A DNA stretch of 64,000 bases from Hybos culiciformis. Its lineage: Eukaryota > Arthropoda > Insecta > Diptera > Hybotidae. Position numbers and translations under genes: made by a program. Positions 1 through 12,207 of the stretch are shown piece by piece (position 1 is the stretch's first letter; each line of letters starts with the position of its first letter). The stretch is taken from positions 31,873,619 to 31,937,618 of the forward strand of contig OZ023275.1 in NCBI GenBank assembly GCA_964007475.1. Reading direction: 5' to 3'. The notes below the pieces were generated by a model that searched no databases, was not told the origin of the DNA, and was given only the letters and a program-made list of their open reading frames with translations.

Positions 1-3000
1 TTTGTTAATTTATTTTTAGAGAATACAAATTACGCAGATCTTGGAATGGCTCTGTCTTTATTTAAGTACATATAAAAACTGTATTTCATTAATACGAAAT
101 TAATTAACCAATTAAATTCAGAATATGTACTCAATTGTATTAAATATAAAATTTTCAATTTCCAAGAAAATTTTTCGACTGTTTTTTATGCTTTGGTTCT
201 GTCTGATATTAAATAAATAAATAAATAAACCAATCACTAATTTCATAGAATTTTTAATTAATAAAATGTAATAATTAAATTTAAAAAAAAAAGAAAATAA
301 TTAATTTATATGGGCTCAATTATCCAATTCTATTTGATTTTAAACTTTTTGTCACAATAAAAAAAACTTTTTTTCTACACATAAGTTTACTATTTTTCAT
401 TTCTAATTTTTGATCAACTTCTTTTGGCAGATCATGAAAAAAGAAAATTTGAGTTAAAGTAATTATCCAATGGTTATATTTTTTAAAAAAATAAAAAAAA
501 GAGTTCAGCAGAGATTAAATGGCGAGCATAAGTTTTCGTAGCAGAAAAAAAAAAATACCATTTCGGTTAATTTTATTTCTTCTTTTATTGAATAATTGGA
601 TGCAACAGTTGGAAAATATAAATAAAGTTAGGTTTCTTGTTTTTTTTTTTTCTTCTCTCCTCTAATTTTCTTATGATTTTATTTTTTTTCATATAAGTAT
701 TTTTATACGCTTTGCAGTTGGAAACGATGAGATTTCTATTTTGAAGAAATTGAAAGATTATTAACTGGAGCAAAATTAATCTAAAATGAAATTATGTACC
801 TTAAGGTGCCAATTAATTTTATATGTTTTTGCACTTGCTTATGTTAAAGAATAAAAGAAATGTATAAAAAGAGATTTATTTGGAATAATAACCAGAAGAA
901 AAATTGAAAAAAAAAATAAAAATAAAAAAAATTAAAATAAATAAATAAAAGATCTCTGAGAAAATGAAGGAAATAATTTAAATTTAGTCAAGCATCTGTT
1001 ACAAAATCAGTTTGATTAAAATTTTAGATATTATTAATTTATTTGATTCATTTATAAAAGAAAATTAAATTGCGAATAATTTTGTATGTAAGGAAGGCAT
1101 TATGATAAAATCAAAAATTGAACTAAACTCGAAGAAATGTTATTTAAATCAAAGATATATATATTTTAACTATTAAAAGTTAGAAATTCGGATATTTGTA
1201 ACTTTAGAAACATTTTAATGCCGATTGCACGACATAGACAGCCGGATAGATAGATTATTAGATATATAAGTTTTTCTGTTTTTATTTTCGATTCCTTATT
1301 ATTCTTATTGCATTTTTAAGGCTTTTTGAGACAATTTTTGAAGTTAAAATATTTAAATGATTTATAGTCAAATATTATAAAAATTTTGACAGTTTGTCCA
1401 GTTGAGGGAAAAAACATTTTATTCTATATTTAAGTGAAACTTTTGAAAAAAAAAAAAAATAATGAAAAATGTTATCATCAGAAAATGGTAAATAAATAAA
1501 CGAATATGATCAAGAATGTTTAAACAGTTCCAAATATGCAATTATCTCAAAAGTGAACTTTTGAGACTTGCGCCCTTCTTGCATAGCGTCGTTTTACTAT
1601 ATTATTATTTTTAATTCAAGTTTAAGTCAGAATAGAAAATTTCATTCAAGTTTTAAATTTAATCTTTTTAATTTTACTTCATATTATTTAAAAGTGAAAT
1701 TCTTACATATACATTTTCTCACTTTCTTTAAAAAAAATAATTAAAAAATTATGATTAAACATTATTAAAAAAAAAAATTATATGTAGTTATATAGAAAAA
1801 TTACTGTAATTATTATAGACCTGTTCTATCATTTAACGATCAGAAATGCTTTCTATATTAAAACTAATTAAATCTATACCTCTGCAAATGCTTTCAATCA
1901 AACTTATACACAGACACATTGAACATAATATTTTTTTATTCAATATTCATGAAAATCTTGTCTTAAAAACCATAACATTAACCAAGCCAAAAGCAATAAA
2001 TTTTTTTAGATAAAAATAAATTTTTTTTTTTTAACTCATGAATTGATAATGTGCATACAGTATTCACTTTTCAGTTTTGTTAAAGGGTCAGGAAGCTTTT
2101 TAAAACTATTTAATCTCCATCTGTGGAATACAAACAAAAAATGGACCCTTAGGAGTTTTTATGAATTATAGTTTTTTTGTTTTTTTTTTGAAACCATATG
2201 GAAAAGTTCTAAATATTGCATTATCATTTAGTTTTATTTTAAACAAAAAATATACTTAAAGTTGTAAGGATGTATATTTATTTAGTTATCCAATGTTACT
2301 TTTTAGATATTAAGTGAAACCATCGGGATATTTTGTTCGTATTTTTTTTTTGTATATATATTAAATAAATTAGAATTATGTAAAATTAGTATATTGGATA
2401 TATTAAAGGTTGAATTTATGTTGAAGCGTTACTGGAGCTATTATATTTTTTAATAGCAACTCAATTTCTTTTATTCAATTCAGGAATATTGGAAGTTAAA
2501 CTTTATAACAAGCTTAAATATAGAGCTTATACCAACAATTTATTCAGATCTATAAGATTCTATAAGATCTATAAGATTTTCACAGAATATAAAAAAATTA
2601 TCGTACAAACATTAAATATAAAAAACAACTTTTTTTTAAATAAGTAATAAAAAAAAATTATAGAAAATTGTAAACAAGTTTATATTTCCAAGAAAAAAGG
2701 ATTAAAGAAAAGCACATTATAATTTTTTTTACAAAATATTCACAATATCAAATTTTTACTGGATTTTATTCTTAGAATAAAAAAGAGGATATTTATGTAT
2801 ATATATATTTTTTTTTTATTTTTGAAATTGATTTAATACATCAATATGATATAAACTTGTAATAATTTTTGGGATTATGGTCAACATAAAAAAAAGATTT
2901 TAAAGCTAAAAGTTATAAAGGATTTAAAATGTTTATTCGTTGAAATGAAACTTGATGGATGTAAAAATATATTTTAAAGTGATTTTCAACGATAACTTTT

Positions 3001-3083
3001 AATTAAATTTTGCAAAAATATATATTATTTTTAAATTGTTAAGAAATTTTGTTTCAAAAAAATTCAAATAAGTTCAAATTTCA
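1..3083. other. AT-rich non-coding stretch
   Basis: I find no gene here. The sequence is A/T-rich with many A and T homopolymers, TAAA/AAAT short runs and an imperfect tandem of the decamer-like word CTATAAGATT around 2551-2580. The only short open frames are low-complexity K/N/F/I strings. It could be intergenic or intronic. Confidence 0.6.
1545..1566. repeat. Perfect 10-bp hairpin
   Basis: TCTCAAAAGT, a GA dinucleotide, then ACTTTTGAGA: a perfect 10-bp inverted repeat with a 2-base spacer. No transposon-type duplication surrounds it. It may be a chance palindrome. Confidence 0.5.
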
Positions 3084-3114
3084 TTAGGGACTGTTCACAA
3101 ATTACATAACGGCG

Positions 3115-3172
3115 AAGGGGGGGGGTTTGAAAATTTGTTAAGGTTTGTTACGGGGAGGGGGGGGGGGTGTAT
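3115..3172 (+). repeat. G-run tract, potential G-quadruplex
   Basis: Runs of nine or more G are separated by a short T-rich spacer, inside the left part of the Harbinger-like element. A related direct copy (TGTTACTACGGGAGGGG and following G) occurs near the right end at 4622-4648. The G-rich strand could fold as a quadruplex; folding is inference. Confidence 0.6.
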
Positions 3173-3560
3173 ATAAAAATGTTATGTAACCAAATTTCCT
3201 CCTTTTTATAAAAAAAAATTACACTAAACCAGAGTTGGACTGGCTATAAAATTAAACCGGGAAGCTTTGCACTACCGGCCCATTTCTCTATATAAAAAAA
3301 TACATTGCTTATCCGCTTCTTTATATTAAAAAAATGCAATGCTTATTTAGAATATAGGCCCTAATAAATACGCTTTTCTATAAACACTTATAGGTTCCCT
3401 ATTTTTTTTAATTCAATACTATGTAAAAAAAAATACTTATAGGAACTGAACGAAAAATTGTAAGAATTATTGTTAATTAAATTGGAATATTGGGAAAGAA
3501 TTAAATTAAGTATTTGTAAAACATGAACCCATCCGTCTATTTTCACTCAAATGGAAAGGA

Positions 3561-3778
3561 GAACATTTGCCAATCTGACATTTGACCAGTTTTTTAATTT
3601 AACGAAACTTATACTCAGCTAAAAAAAAATTTTTTTTTTTTAAATTTACCTATAAAGTTGGAAATAAATTTATATCAATTTGGAAAAGGTGTGAAAAGGA
3701 ACGGGAACTTAAATATCGGATTGGCCAATGTCAGATTGTCAAATGTTCGTGGGCAAATGTCAGATTGTCAAATGTCAT
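3561..3778. repeat. Foldback plus direct repeat inside the hAT-like element
   Basis: GAACATTTGCCAATCTGACA at 3561 is matched in inverse orientation at 3722-3748 (about 27 bp, two or three differences). The right arm is repeated again directly at 3751-3778 (GCAAATGTCAGATTGTCAAA). This may be a third nested insertion or an internal subrepeat of the hAT family. No clear target duplication was found. Confidence 0.7.
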
Positions 3779-4432
3779 TTGGGCAACTGTCTGCCCCCCC
3801 CTTTAGCTGTTTTAACGATCAATTCAAGGTTCAATAACTCCTTAACAAATTTTATAAATTTTCTTATATCATAAATGTTGCTTTTAATTTAAAAGTGTCT
3901 GGGAACACAACTAACAGTATTCAAATACAAACTTTTGAAATCTTTTTTAATTGATTTCCAATATGGTTTTGAGCTTTAAATTTTAATAACACTTTTTGAA
4001 TAAATAATATATATTAGATTTTCTTTCCAAACATGACGATTATAAACTAAAATTTTGGAATTGAAAACAGTATTTAAATTATTTAAATCTAAGTCAAATG
4101 AGTTGCTGGCCACGGAAATCTCATACATTTAATATATTTTAGCACAAAAGAGGACTAGAGAGTTGGAATCTCATCGAATCAATTAACAAATATTTTTTTT
4201 ACCCTGTTTTCTTTTTTAATTAATATATTTTTTTGAATATAACTTTCCTGTTTTTCAAGGTTTAATTGTTTAGCACTAAGTACCGTACTTTCGAAGTTAT
4301 TATACTTCGATTGTTTCCCAAAATCATTTCCAATCAAAATATATTTAAATCAGATTCAATTGCATCTTTAAAATAATTAGTAATAAAAAGTTTTAATTTA
4401 TCGGCCCAAATATTACCGGCCCACCGGGAAAT

Positions 4433-4456
4433 GTCCCGGTGTCCCGGTGTCCCGGT
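4433..4456 (+). repeat. 3 x 8-bp tandem repeat GTCCCGGT
   Basis: Three perfect head-to-tail copies of GTCCCGGT sit in the right subterminal region of the hAT-like element. Subterminal repeats of this sort often bind transposase in hAT elements; that role is inference here. Confidence 0.8.
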
Positions 4457-4694
4457 GGGCTAGTCCAACCCTGCACTAAACATAATATTAATGCAAAAAA
4501 AACTTAAGTTATAATGAATTTTGTTTTGTTTATTCGAGTAAAAAAATTGTTCAAAACGTAATTTAAAAAGTGTTTAACTTTTGTTACGTTATTCTTCTGG
4601 GGGGCGTCTGTTAATAAGATCTGTTACTACGGGAGGGGCGGGGGGGTTAAAAAACGGCAAAAATAGCGTTACGTAATTTGTGAACAGTCCCTTA

Positions 4695-7600
4695 ATAAAT
4701 AGCAGAATTTTTTTAAATAAATATTTTTCATCAGTTTAAAATAATTTATTCTATTAAAGTTTTAAAAACTTTCTCTTCGAGTCCTTGGTTTAATTAATTC
4801 TTTTTTTTGAGAAAAAAAGAGCTGGATTTGAAGAAGTAGTCAGAAAAGATTGTATTCAATTTTCACCAAGTTCAAGGTTTATGTAAAGGTCTTCTATTCG
4901 AATTTAATACAAATTAATATTTTGCTTAATGATGATAATCATAAGAAAGAGAAATATGAGTTTGATAGGAATGTGCATATGTTTTTAAAATATTGTTTCA
5001 GTTGCATAATTTTCCTTCGTCCCAATCATCATCAAAAAAATTTAACAAAATTTAAATATAATTATGCTATTAAAAAGTTTGATGCACCGATTAATACTGA
5101 TCTTTCTGAGAATTCCTGAGCTTGAATTCTTTACTCTGTATACTTTATTCCACTTCAAGACAAAGCAAAATACGAAAATAGTATTCTATATTATCCAAAT
5201 TTTCGACCATGTAAAACCGAAAATATTTTTTCAAATAAACCAATAAATTAAATTATCAAAAATTAATATGTATAATAAAAAATGTTAGATTGAAATCATT
5301 CCACACGTACATTCTACGGACATTGGATAGTAATGAATGTAAAAAAAAAAAAATTAATGAAAATAGATTTATTTCGGTAGCAACATGGATTTTGTTATTA
5401 TTATTGTTTTTCTTTCCAAACTACATTAAAAATTATCATAATATTAATGAATTTTTTTTTGTTTAAATTTATTAGTGAAAGAAAGGTTTGATGAAGAGAA
5501 AATAATTTAATAAAATGGTTAGGGTTTTATTAACAGATGAAAAATTTTATATGATTTGAAAAATGATTTATTAGGTTTTAAATTTTTTTTTTTTTTTTAA
5601 TTTAAACAATTTTTATTATATTTTAAAGAATTCTTTTCAGGTGATTTACATAATTCCATAAAAAAAAAATTCAATATACAGAGAAGTTTGAGTAAAAAAA
5701 AAGAATTTGTCCGACGTGAAATTTTTGAATTTTTCCGAAAGTTATTCCTATTCGGATATTAAACGTCAAATAAAATTCGTCCATTGTTTCGTTTTGTTAC
5801 TGAAAATATTATTTTCTAAAAAAAAAAAAAAAGTCAGTAACGAGACGTTCAAATCATTTTCTATCACTGACATTTTAGCATTATTTTCTGCCAATTTAGT
5901 ATATTAAATTAACTATAATATATTTCTATAAAAATTAAGTTGAATATTTTTTTTTGTTTTAATAAACCCCAAAAAATAATATCGATAGCAACAAATCAAT
6001 GATTTGTAAATAATTTATCCCTTCTATGAATTATTATTATACAAAAAAATATAAGCAAAAAAAAAATATATAGATATTTATTAATTTCGATGAGAATAAC
6101 ATACAACATAATGTATGTATGGATACGTACAAATTGTTTGTATATATAACAACAATAATAAAATATTAAAATCAATATTATTTAACATAATTATCTCTTA
6201 ATATTTATTATTTAATAAATTATTGTTCAACATACAAACATTATACCGAATGTGTTATGAGATTTTTAATTATTAATACTAATGTTCTTATAATTACAAA
6301 ATAGAAAATTGATATCATTAATTCCTCATATATATGTATTATTATGACTATAGTATATGCACAAGCAAATATGTATAGTCGAGCATTATATATATTGTAT
6401 AGAAAATACAAATTTATTAAAAAAAAAGCGATTTCAAGGATGAAATCGTGATAAATAAAATTATAATATCATTATTATTGAAAACGAAATCATTTGGACT
6501 CTGGGAAAATAAATATAAAAAAAAAAAAAATTCGATAAAATTATTATATTTTTGATATTAATGTCGTTTCGATATATGCTAATTTTTATTTCAATCAAAA
6601 TTCAATTACAAAAGAAAATCTTATAAATTGCATGAGTTGTTGATTTTTGATTACGAATATATTTTATGTTCACATAGCGCAATTTCCAAAAACATATATC
6701 TATCTTTATTTTGATTTTTTTTTCGCTATAATAAGATTCATTATTTACAAAATAAATTCGTATATTAAATAAATTCAAATGTATTATAAATATTAATATT
6801 AATGACTCAAAATAAATTAAATTTAAATATTCTTTTGCGGATCTTTCTTACAATCAACAATAAATTACCTCAATTAAATATAAAATTTTTAAATTTTTTC
6901 TATATGAAATTCGTTGTGAAATGAAACTTAAGCCGCGCCCTGCCTTACTGATACTTGATCTAATTTAATTGCCAGAATTTAACCCAGATATTAATTTTGA
7001 ACAGACGGACAGGCGTAAGACAGAGTGACAGACAGACAGATGGACAGACAGACAGACGAATAGCAAGACAGAAAATGAAAACATACAATCCGTTTTTTCA
7101 TGTTTGATAAATAACTAAATATCTAAACATTTCATTAAACTATCTAACAAAACTAAACAAATTTATAAAAAAAAAATTTTTAAACCTTTCATCCTTGCGT
7201 CTTATTAATTTAATTTAAATTAAATTGTAAAATAAAAAATCTAAATTAAATGAAATTTTAAATTATCTTTAAAATAATTTTTCATTTTATATTTTTATTA
7301 TTATTATTATTATTTTTATTTTAGGAATTTATTTTCAATAACAAAGAACTAAGTTAACAGATAAGAATATTAAGTAAATGGGCACCTGTCGGACCATTAA
7401 TATTTAAAAAAAAAATTCTTAAAAGTTCAAGTAATATATAAATACTCTATGTTCGATTTGTGATAAATTGCCATAATTATTTCTTGAATTTCATTAAATA
7501 TTCGTTCAGCGTATTTTAGAATCATGGTATATATGAGTTCCAATTTAAGTTTTTTTTTTCTTTTACTTTTATATAATATGTAAAAAAAAAAATAAAAAAA

Positions 7601-10600
7601 AAAATTGTAAATAAATGGGAGTTTATCGAAATTGAATAAATTATTAATATTTTTTTTTTTCGTAAACGAAGTTTATTGACCAAATCAGCATTAAAGTTAA
7701 CGTTAATTAAGCTATTTTGTATATTTTTGAAAAAGATAAAAATTTCATTAAATCGTCAGATACAAAATTTATTTATTATATATTTAAATGATTGCCAATA
7801 CTTTATTTTAAAATTTAAAATAGAATATTTGAATTTATTTGGTAAAAATAAAAGTCTTTATTTTTTGTTTGTTTATTATTGAAGTTGTTTAACTTATACT
7901 TCTTAGTATTAAAAAATTAGTAAAATATTTACTTTATTAGCAAGAAATCAGATGAATTTTTTTAATATAATTTTTTTTTTTCAATTTAATAATCTAACTT
8001 CCACTCCATAACCGACTGGTCAAACTATTATGTTATATCTAACCAAACCCATCTGTATACATTTAATATAATAATTGTAAATAATATACTAAAAATTCAT
8101 TACTAACAATGAACCATCAAATTCTTAAATTGTAAATAACATTAAAAAGAAATAAAATTATTAAAAAGAATATATATATTTTTGATATTCATGAAATCAC
8201 TATGCGACTTAAATTAAATAGTTCGTAAAAAAAATATATACTGAAAAATGTTAGATTTTAATATGCAAATTGGATAAAAACATAATAGATAGTATGGTTA
8301 GTTATTATATTTTAGATAGTAATTCTATAGTAGAATCAACAATGTTACAAATAAAAAAAATATGTTTGTTTTTTTAAAACATTTGAGAAGAAATGAATAT
8401 ATTAGCTGTTCTTTTTGTTTTTTAGAACTTCGTGGAAATCAGTTACCGAAAAAAAAAAATAATAATTTCCCTACGCTCATTTAGAATTCGAATAGTATAT
8501 GTTTCAAATTCAAATTTTAATGTTATGTAACAAAAAACGTTCAAAATAAGAACGGCTATATAGTAAGTTACACAACACACATATCAGAAAAAAAATTACG
8601 TTGATAAAAAAATATACAAAACTAATTTATGCTAAGCACAGCTATTAATTATTTTTCATTGCAGATGCAATTATTTTATCTTAAAATTTTCTATTACCAT
8701 AATATTCATATTGGTTTGATTTTTTTTTTTAATTTTTTTATTATTATTTTTTGCACAAATTTATTTTGTATTTCTTGTAATTTATTAATTGAATATAATT
8801 TTCTACAACATAAATTACAAAAAGCTTCTCGAACTAGATATTTCTCTTAATGTATATACATAGACATAATTATATTAGTCCATTTTATGTACATTAAGCT
8901 AAAAATTGAGCAAAATATCTGTAGGAAAAAAAAAACAATAATAAATGTGTACAAAATTCGATTAGAAAATAACTCTAAAAGCATAAAATTGAACCATAAA
9001 ATCTACTATCAATATTATGTAGTGTACTAATTGTGTCCTACAACATTATACATGCTCATAATATGCTTTTCTATAATAATAATAATATTTTCTTCCGGTA
9101 CTATGAAGCTATTAAATTCAAGTTTGCTAAAAAATTTCAAATCTAAACACCAATATTCCAATTTCAAATGTTCAAAAGTTATGTTCAAATAGGAAGTTAT
9201 AAATTATGAGAATAATATTAGCAAAAAATATTTTGAAACTTGAAAATTCCGTGCCATTTTCGGCATAATTTATGAAATACCACATTTCAATATTTATTAA
9301 AACATACGAATATTTATTCTATATTATTGAAAGGTAAATAAATAGTCAAAGCCGTTTAAATGTGATACTTTTTCGTCGAGCATCAAAAACATTATACAAA
9401 TAATTTTTATCCTTAATTTATCAAAAAAAAAAAATTATTTTAAGCTTACAATGATGAACAATAAGATTCGAAAAAACACTGTCGATATGTACTTATTGAA
9501 CATAACAATTATCTTCAAAATTGAAAAAGAGCCTATAAACATTTGCGCAATCATTATTATTACAAAACTAACAAGTAGAACATAAATTTTATGTGCTTAA
9601 AATTTTGCCTAAATACTTTTAAAACATGAATTTAAAAATGTTTTATAATTTTATTATTTTTTTTTTTGGAAAAATGCATATCTTTGTACCATGTGTCTTA
9701 AATTTTTCGAATAAAACTATTCATCAGACAGAAATAAAAATTATGATTTTATAGTGTAGTGCAGTATGTACTTATACATTATATTGATTGTATATTAAAA
9801 ATTGTAAATTGAAAAAAAAAAAAAAAAAATAAATTTGTAAACTCAAATATTTATCGTAAATGACCATTATAAATTTTTTATTTTATTATATTTAAAGCAT
9901 AATAACAATTTAGCAAAGAATTATTGTTCCCGAAAGATATTTTAAATGCTAAGATATACTATATATAAAATAGGTATTCGAACGAAAATTATATAACTCG
10001 GTCATTTTAGATTTAATTGCAAAACAATCAAAAATTTTATGCATTGCTGGACTAAAATAAAAATTTGTTTGCCCATAGAACTAAAACTAGCTCTCAAAAA
10101 TCAACAAACGAATCTCTAATTTTTACAAAAAAATTTAAAACAAAAAAATTCAAGCAATTTGAGATTTTTCTTGAGGCCAAAATTTAAAAAGATAATGCCA
10201 CTTTATGAGTCCTGTACTAATCATGGCAGATATAAATCACAGAACCGCTATAAATGCTTTAGAACGATATCATACTATTAATTTTTTTTTCCAAATTCGC
10301 GACAAGATCGATAAAAATTTATTTATTTCTTAAATATACTTTCATTGCAAATCGGCTGGCTGGCCAACATAATAAAACTTCATTATAAATTGATCTGTAC
10401 CAATTCTACATTCGTTCATAGTACATATTATATTTTAAAGGTTAAAAGTCTGTGTATTCATACAAAGTTAGTTGAGACAACCGGCTTCGTTTTATAAAGC
10501 TTTCAATTGTTTGAAATTTTTTTTTGTTCGTTTTATATAAAAAATATTCTTCGCTATATGAATTATGTATTTATGTTTTTATTCTTTCTATTTATAATTT

Positions 10601-11340
10601 TTTTTTATATATAAAAATTGAAATGACAATCTGTGTAGTTGAAAGACACCTTTTTTGTATTTATGGAACTTTAAAAGAGGGCATTTAACTCGGTTTTTTT
10701 TTCTGCGTATTTTATTCATTAAAATTATGATGCAGTTGTATTTTAAAGTAAAATAAAAAAAAAAAAATTTACAAACCAGCCACAATCAACATTCCATTGA
10801 GGCAGGTGTTTGGCATAAGTAATTGCAATTCTATACGATTTGTTTCATTTTTCTTTCATTCTTCTTTTTATTCTTAAAACTGATGTTTTTGTTTTTCTTT
10901 TACTCATCTATTTTTGCGTCATAACGATTACATTCGGTTTGGCTTAAAAAAATATCCATCCAAAGAAAATTGTCAAGAAAAAAATATGAAGTTTTTTTTT
11001 TTTAATTTTCCAATTACCTCTTTTGAGACTTCAATTTAAAGTGAACTATTCTACAATGTCACTAAGAAAGAGATTTTATCAAAACCCTTATTAATTAGAA
11101 AGATATAATAAAATGTGAATAAACATTAAAAATAGGAAAAATACCCCTGTCCTCGAAGCTCACCCACGATCTCTACATATATGAATGTTAAAAAAAAAAC
11201 TACCCCACGACCATTATTACACTTCAAATTTTGAACTTAAGCTTTACATAAAATTTGTGTTCCTCATAACTTTTTTTATAGACTCAAACTAATGCTTCTT
11301 ATTGAAAAAGTATGAAAACACCTTTGCTTAGTTTTCTAAA
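4695..11340. other. AT-rich non-coding stretch
   Basis: There is no supportable gene in about 6.6 kb. Open frames at 4850-5119, 5707-5907 and 7676-7882 have K/N/F/I-rich composition with no domain, splice or homology support. The only structured feature is a CAGA-type microsatellite near 7.0 kb. The 3' end of the long minus-strand gene begins at 11357. Confidence 0.55.
7001..7071 (+). repeat. Degenerate (CAGA)n microsatellite
   Basis: An imperfect array of CAGA/GACA tetranucleotides with interruptions (GGAC, TGAC, GATG). The purine-rich strand is plus. No associated gene. Confidence 0.8.
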
Positions 11341-11347
11341 CTTGCTA

Positions 11348-11353
11348 TTTATT
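11348..11353 (-). terminator. Candidate poly(A) signal of the long minus-strand gene
   Basis: On the minus strand AATAAA occurs at 11353-11348, about 4 nt after the stop codon. Another AATAAA overlaps the stop itself (11361-11356, ...GAATAAA...). If either is used, the 3' UTR is only a few tens of bases. AATAAA is frequent by chance in such AT-rich sequence, so usage is unproven. Confidence 0.35.
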
Positions 11354-11356
11354 TTT

Positions 11357-12207
11357 TTATTCTTTTGGGTCACATTCTTCTTGTTCTTCTTCTTCATCTT
11401 CTGTTGCGTCAACAGCATCTAATTCCACAATTTCCAATTCCACAGAATGAATATTGAAATAAAGATTATAAAAAGGAAAGTTTAACGTCAAAATAATGCA
11501 ATGCAGCAAACGTTGTAAATTTGAACATTGTAAGCAATAAGCTGCACCTTGACCGGGCTCAAATAGTGGTTCTCCAATTGCTTGACAGTCGAACATAAAG
11601 TAACCTTTTGTTGTACGACCAAAAGCTAATGATCGACCCATGCATTGTAAGACTCCGTATGTACAATTGGAAAAGAAATACGTTAAACTTCTACTAAGAT
11701 TCAGTTGATCTTTTCTTTGTTCGTACAACATACCCCAAGTAAATGCTTGAATGTTAATTTTATATTCTAACGAACCCATTTTATAAACAGTGTTTAAGTC
11801 CTCCAATGATATTTCGTATCCGTCTTGTGTAATTTCCTTAACACTTTCCCTGAAATATTTATCACCATTTCGCACAATTGAATCAATAATTTTGGAGTTC
11901 CAAGCAAGTACTTGATAAGATTGAGCCATACAAAATGCAAAAACATTAACAGCTAAGTATTGATGTCCCCTTGATTTTTTAAACATGGGATCTAGTGGAT
12001 GGATAGTACCCCACAATGAAAACAGTTCAGTTGGTATTTCAATTTCATAAGCACGATCTTCTGAAGATTTAGTTCCACGATCTACTTTGACTAAATTAAA
12101 TATAGTGGTTCTACTCCATGGTATTACGTCTGGTTGAATGTCTAACCAACAAATTTCCTCCGGGCGTAATTTTCTAATATCCTCTTTGCCATCTTCAAAT
12201 ATTTTTT
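11357..12207 (-). CDS. Exon 8 (last): module E and acidic C-terminus
   Basis: It begins after the acceptor TTGTAG with two bases completing a Glu codon (residue 1418) and ends at TAA (residue 1700 is the last). It carries module E: GHQYLAVNVFAF, then W1520 and IIDSIVRNGDKYF, then the strand KGYFMFDCQAIGEP (from about 1618) and a following 'GQGAAY' turn and helix. The His expected after the Asp in active family members is absent. The last 25 residues are rich in Glu and Asp. Confidence 0.85.

Larger units (their letters stand above)
3230..4473. mobile_element. hAT-like non-autonomous element nested in 3087-4691
   Basis: The left end is CAGAGTTGGACTGGC and the right end is the reverse complement of CAGGGTTGGACTAGCC. 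The CAGRG termini are characteristic of hAT elements. A perfect 8-bp direct duplication, CACTAAAC, lies at 3222-3229 and 4474-4481, the hAT target-site length. At 1244 bp it has no transposase frame. The subterminal zones are rich in CCGG words, including three tandem copies of GTCCCGGT at 4433-4456. It entered the Harbinger-like element after that element had inserted, so it is the younger of the two. Confidence 0.88.
3087..4691. mobile_element. PIF/Harbinger-like non-autonomous element, interrupted
   Basis: The ends are inverted repeats of 25 bp with one mismatch: GGGACTGTTCACAAATTAC at 3087 and its reverse complement ending at 4691. Both ends are flanked by the trinucleotide TTA (3084-3086 and 4692-4694), the TWA target-site duplication typical of the PIF/Harbinger superfamily. 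No transposase frame is visible, so this is a MITE. After removal of the hAT-like insertion at 3230-4473 and one copy of its duplication, the original element would be about 353 bp. Just inside each end lie long G runs (3115-3172 and 4630-4648) that stand out in this genome. The superfamily assignment is inference from duplication length and terminal bases. Confidence 0.85.

Noticed and set aside
4850..5119. 89-codon plus frame
   Set aside because: The composition is K/N/F/I/Y-rich as expected from AT-rich DNA. It has no ATG start of good context, no splice partner and no motif.
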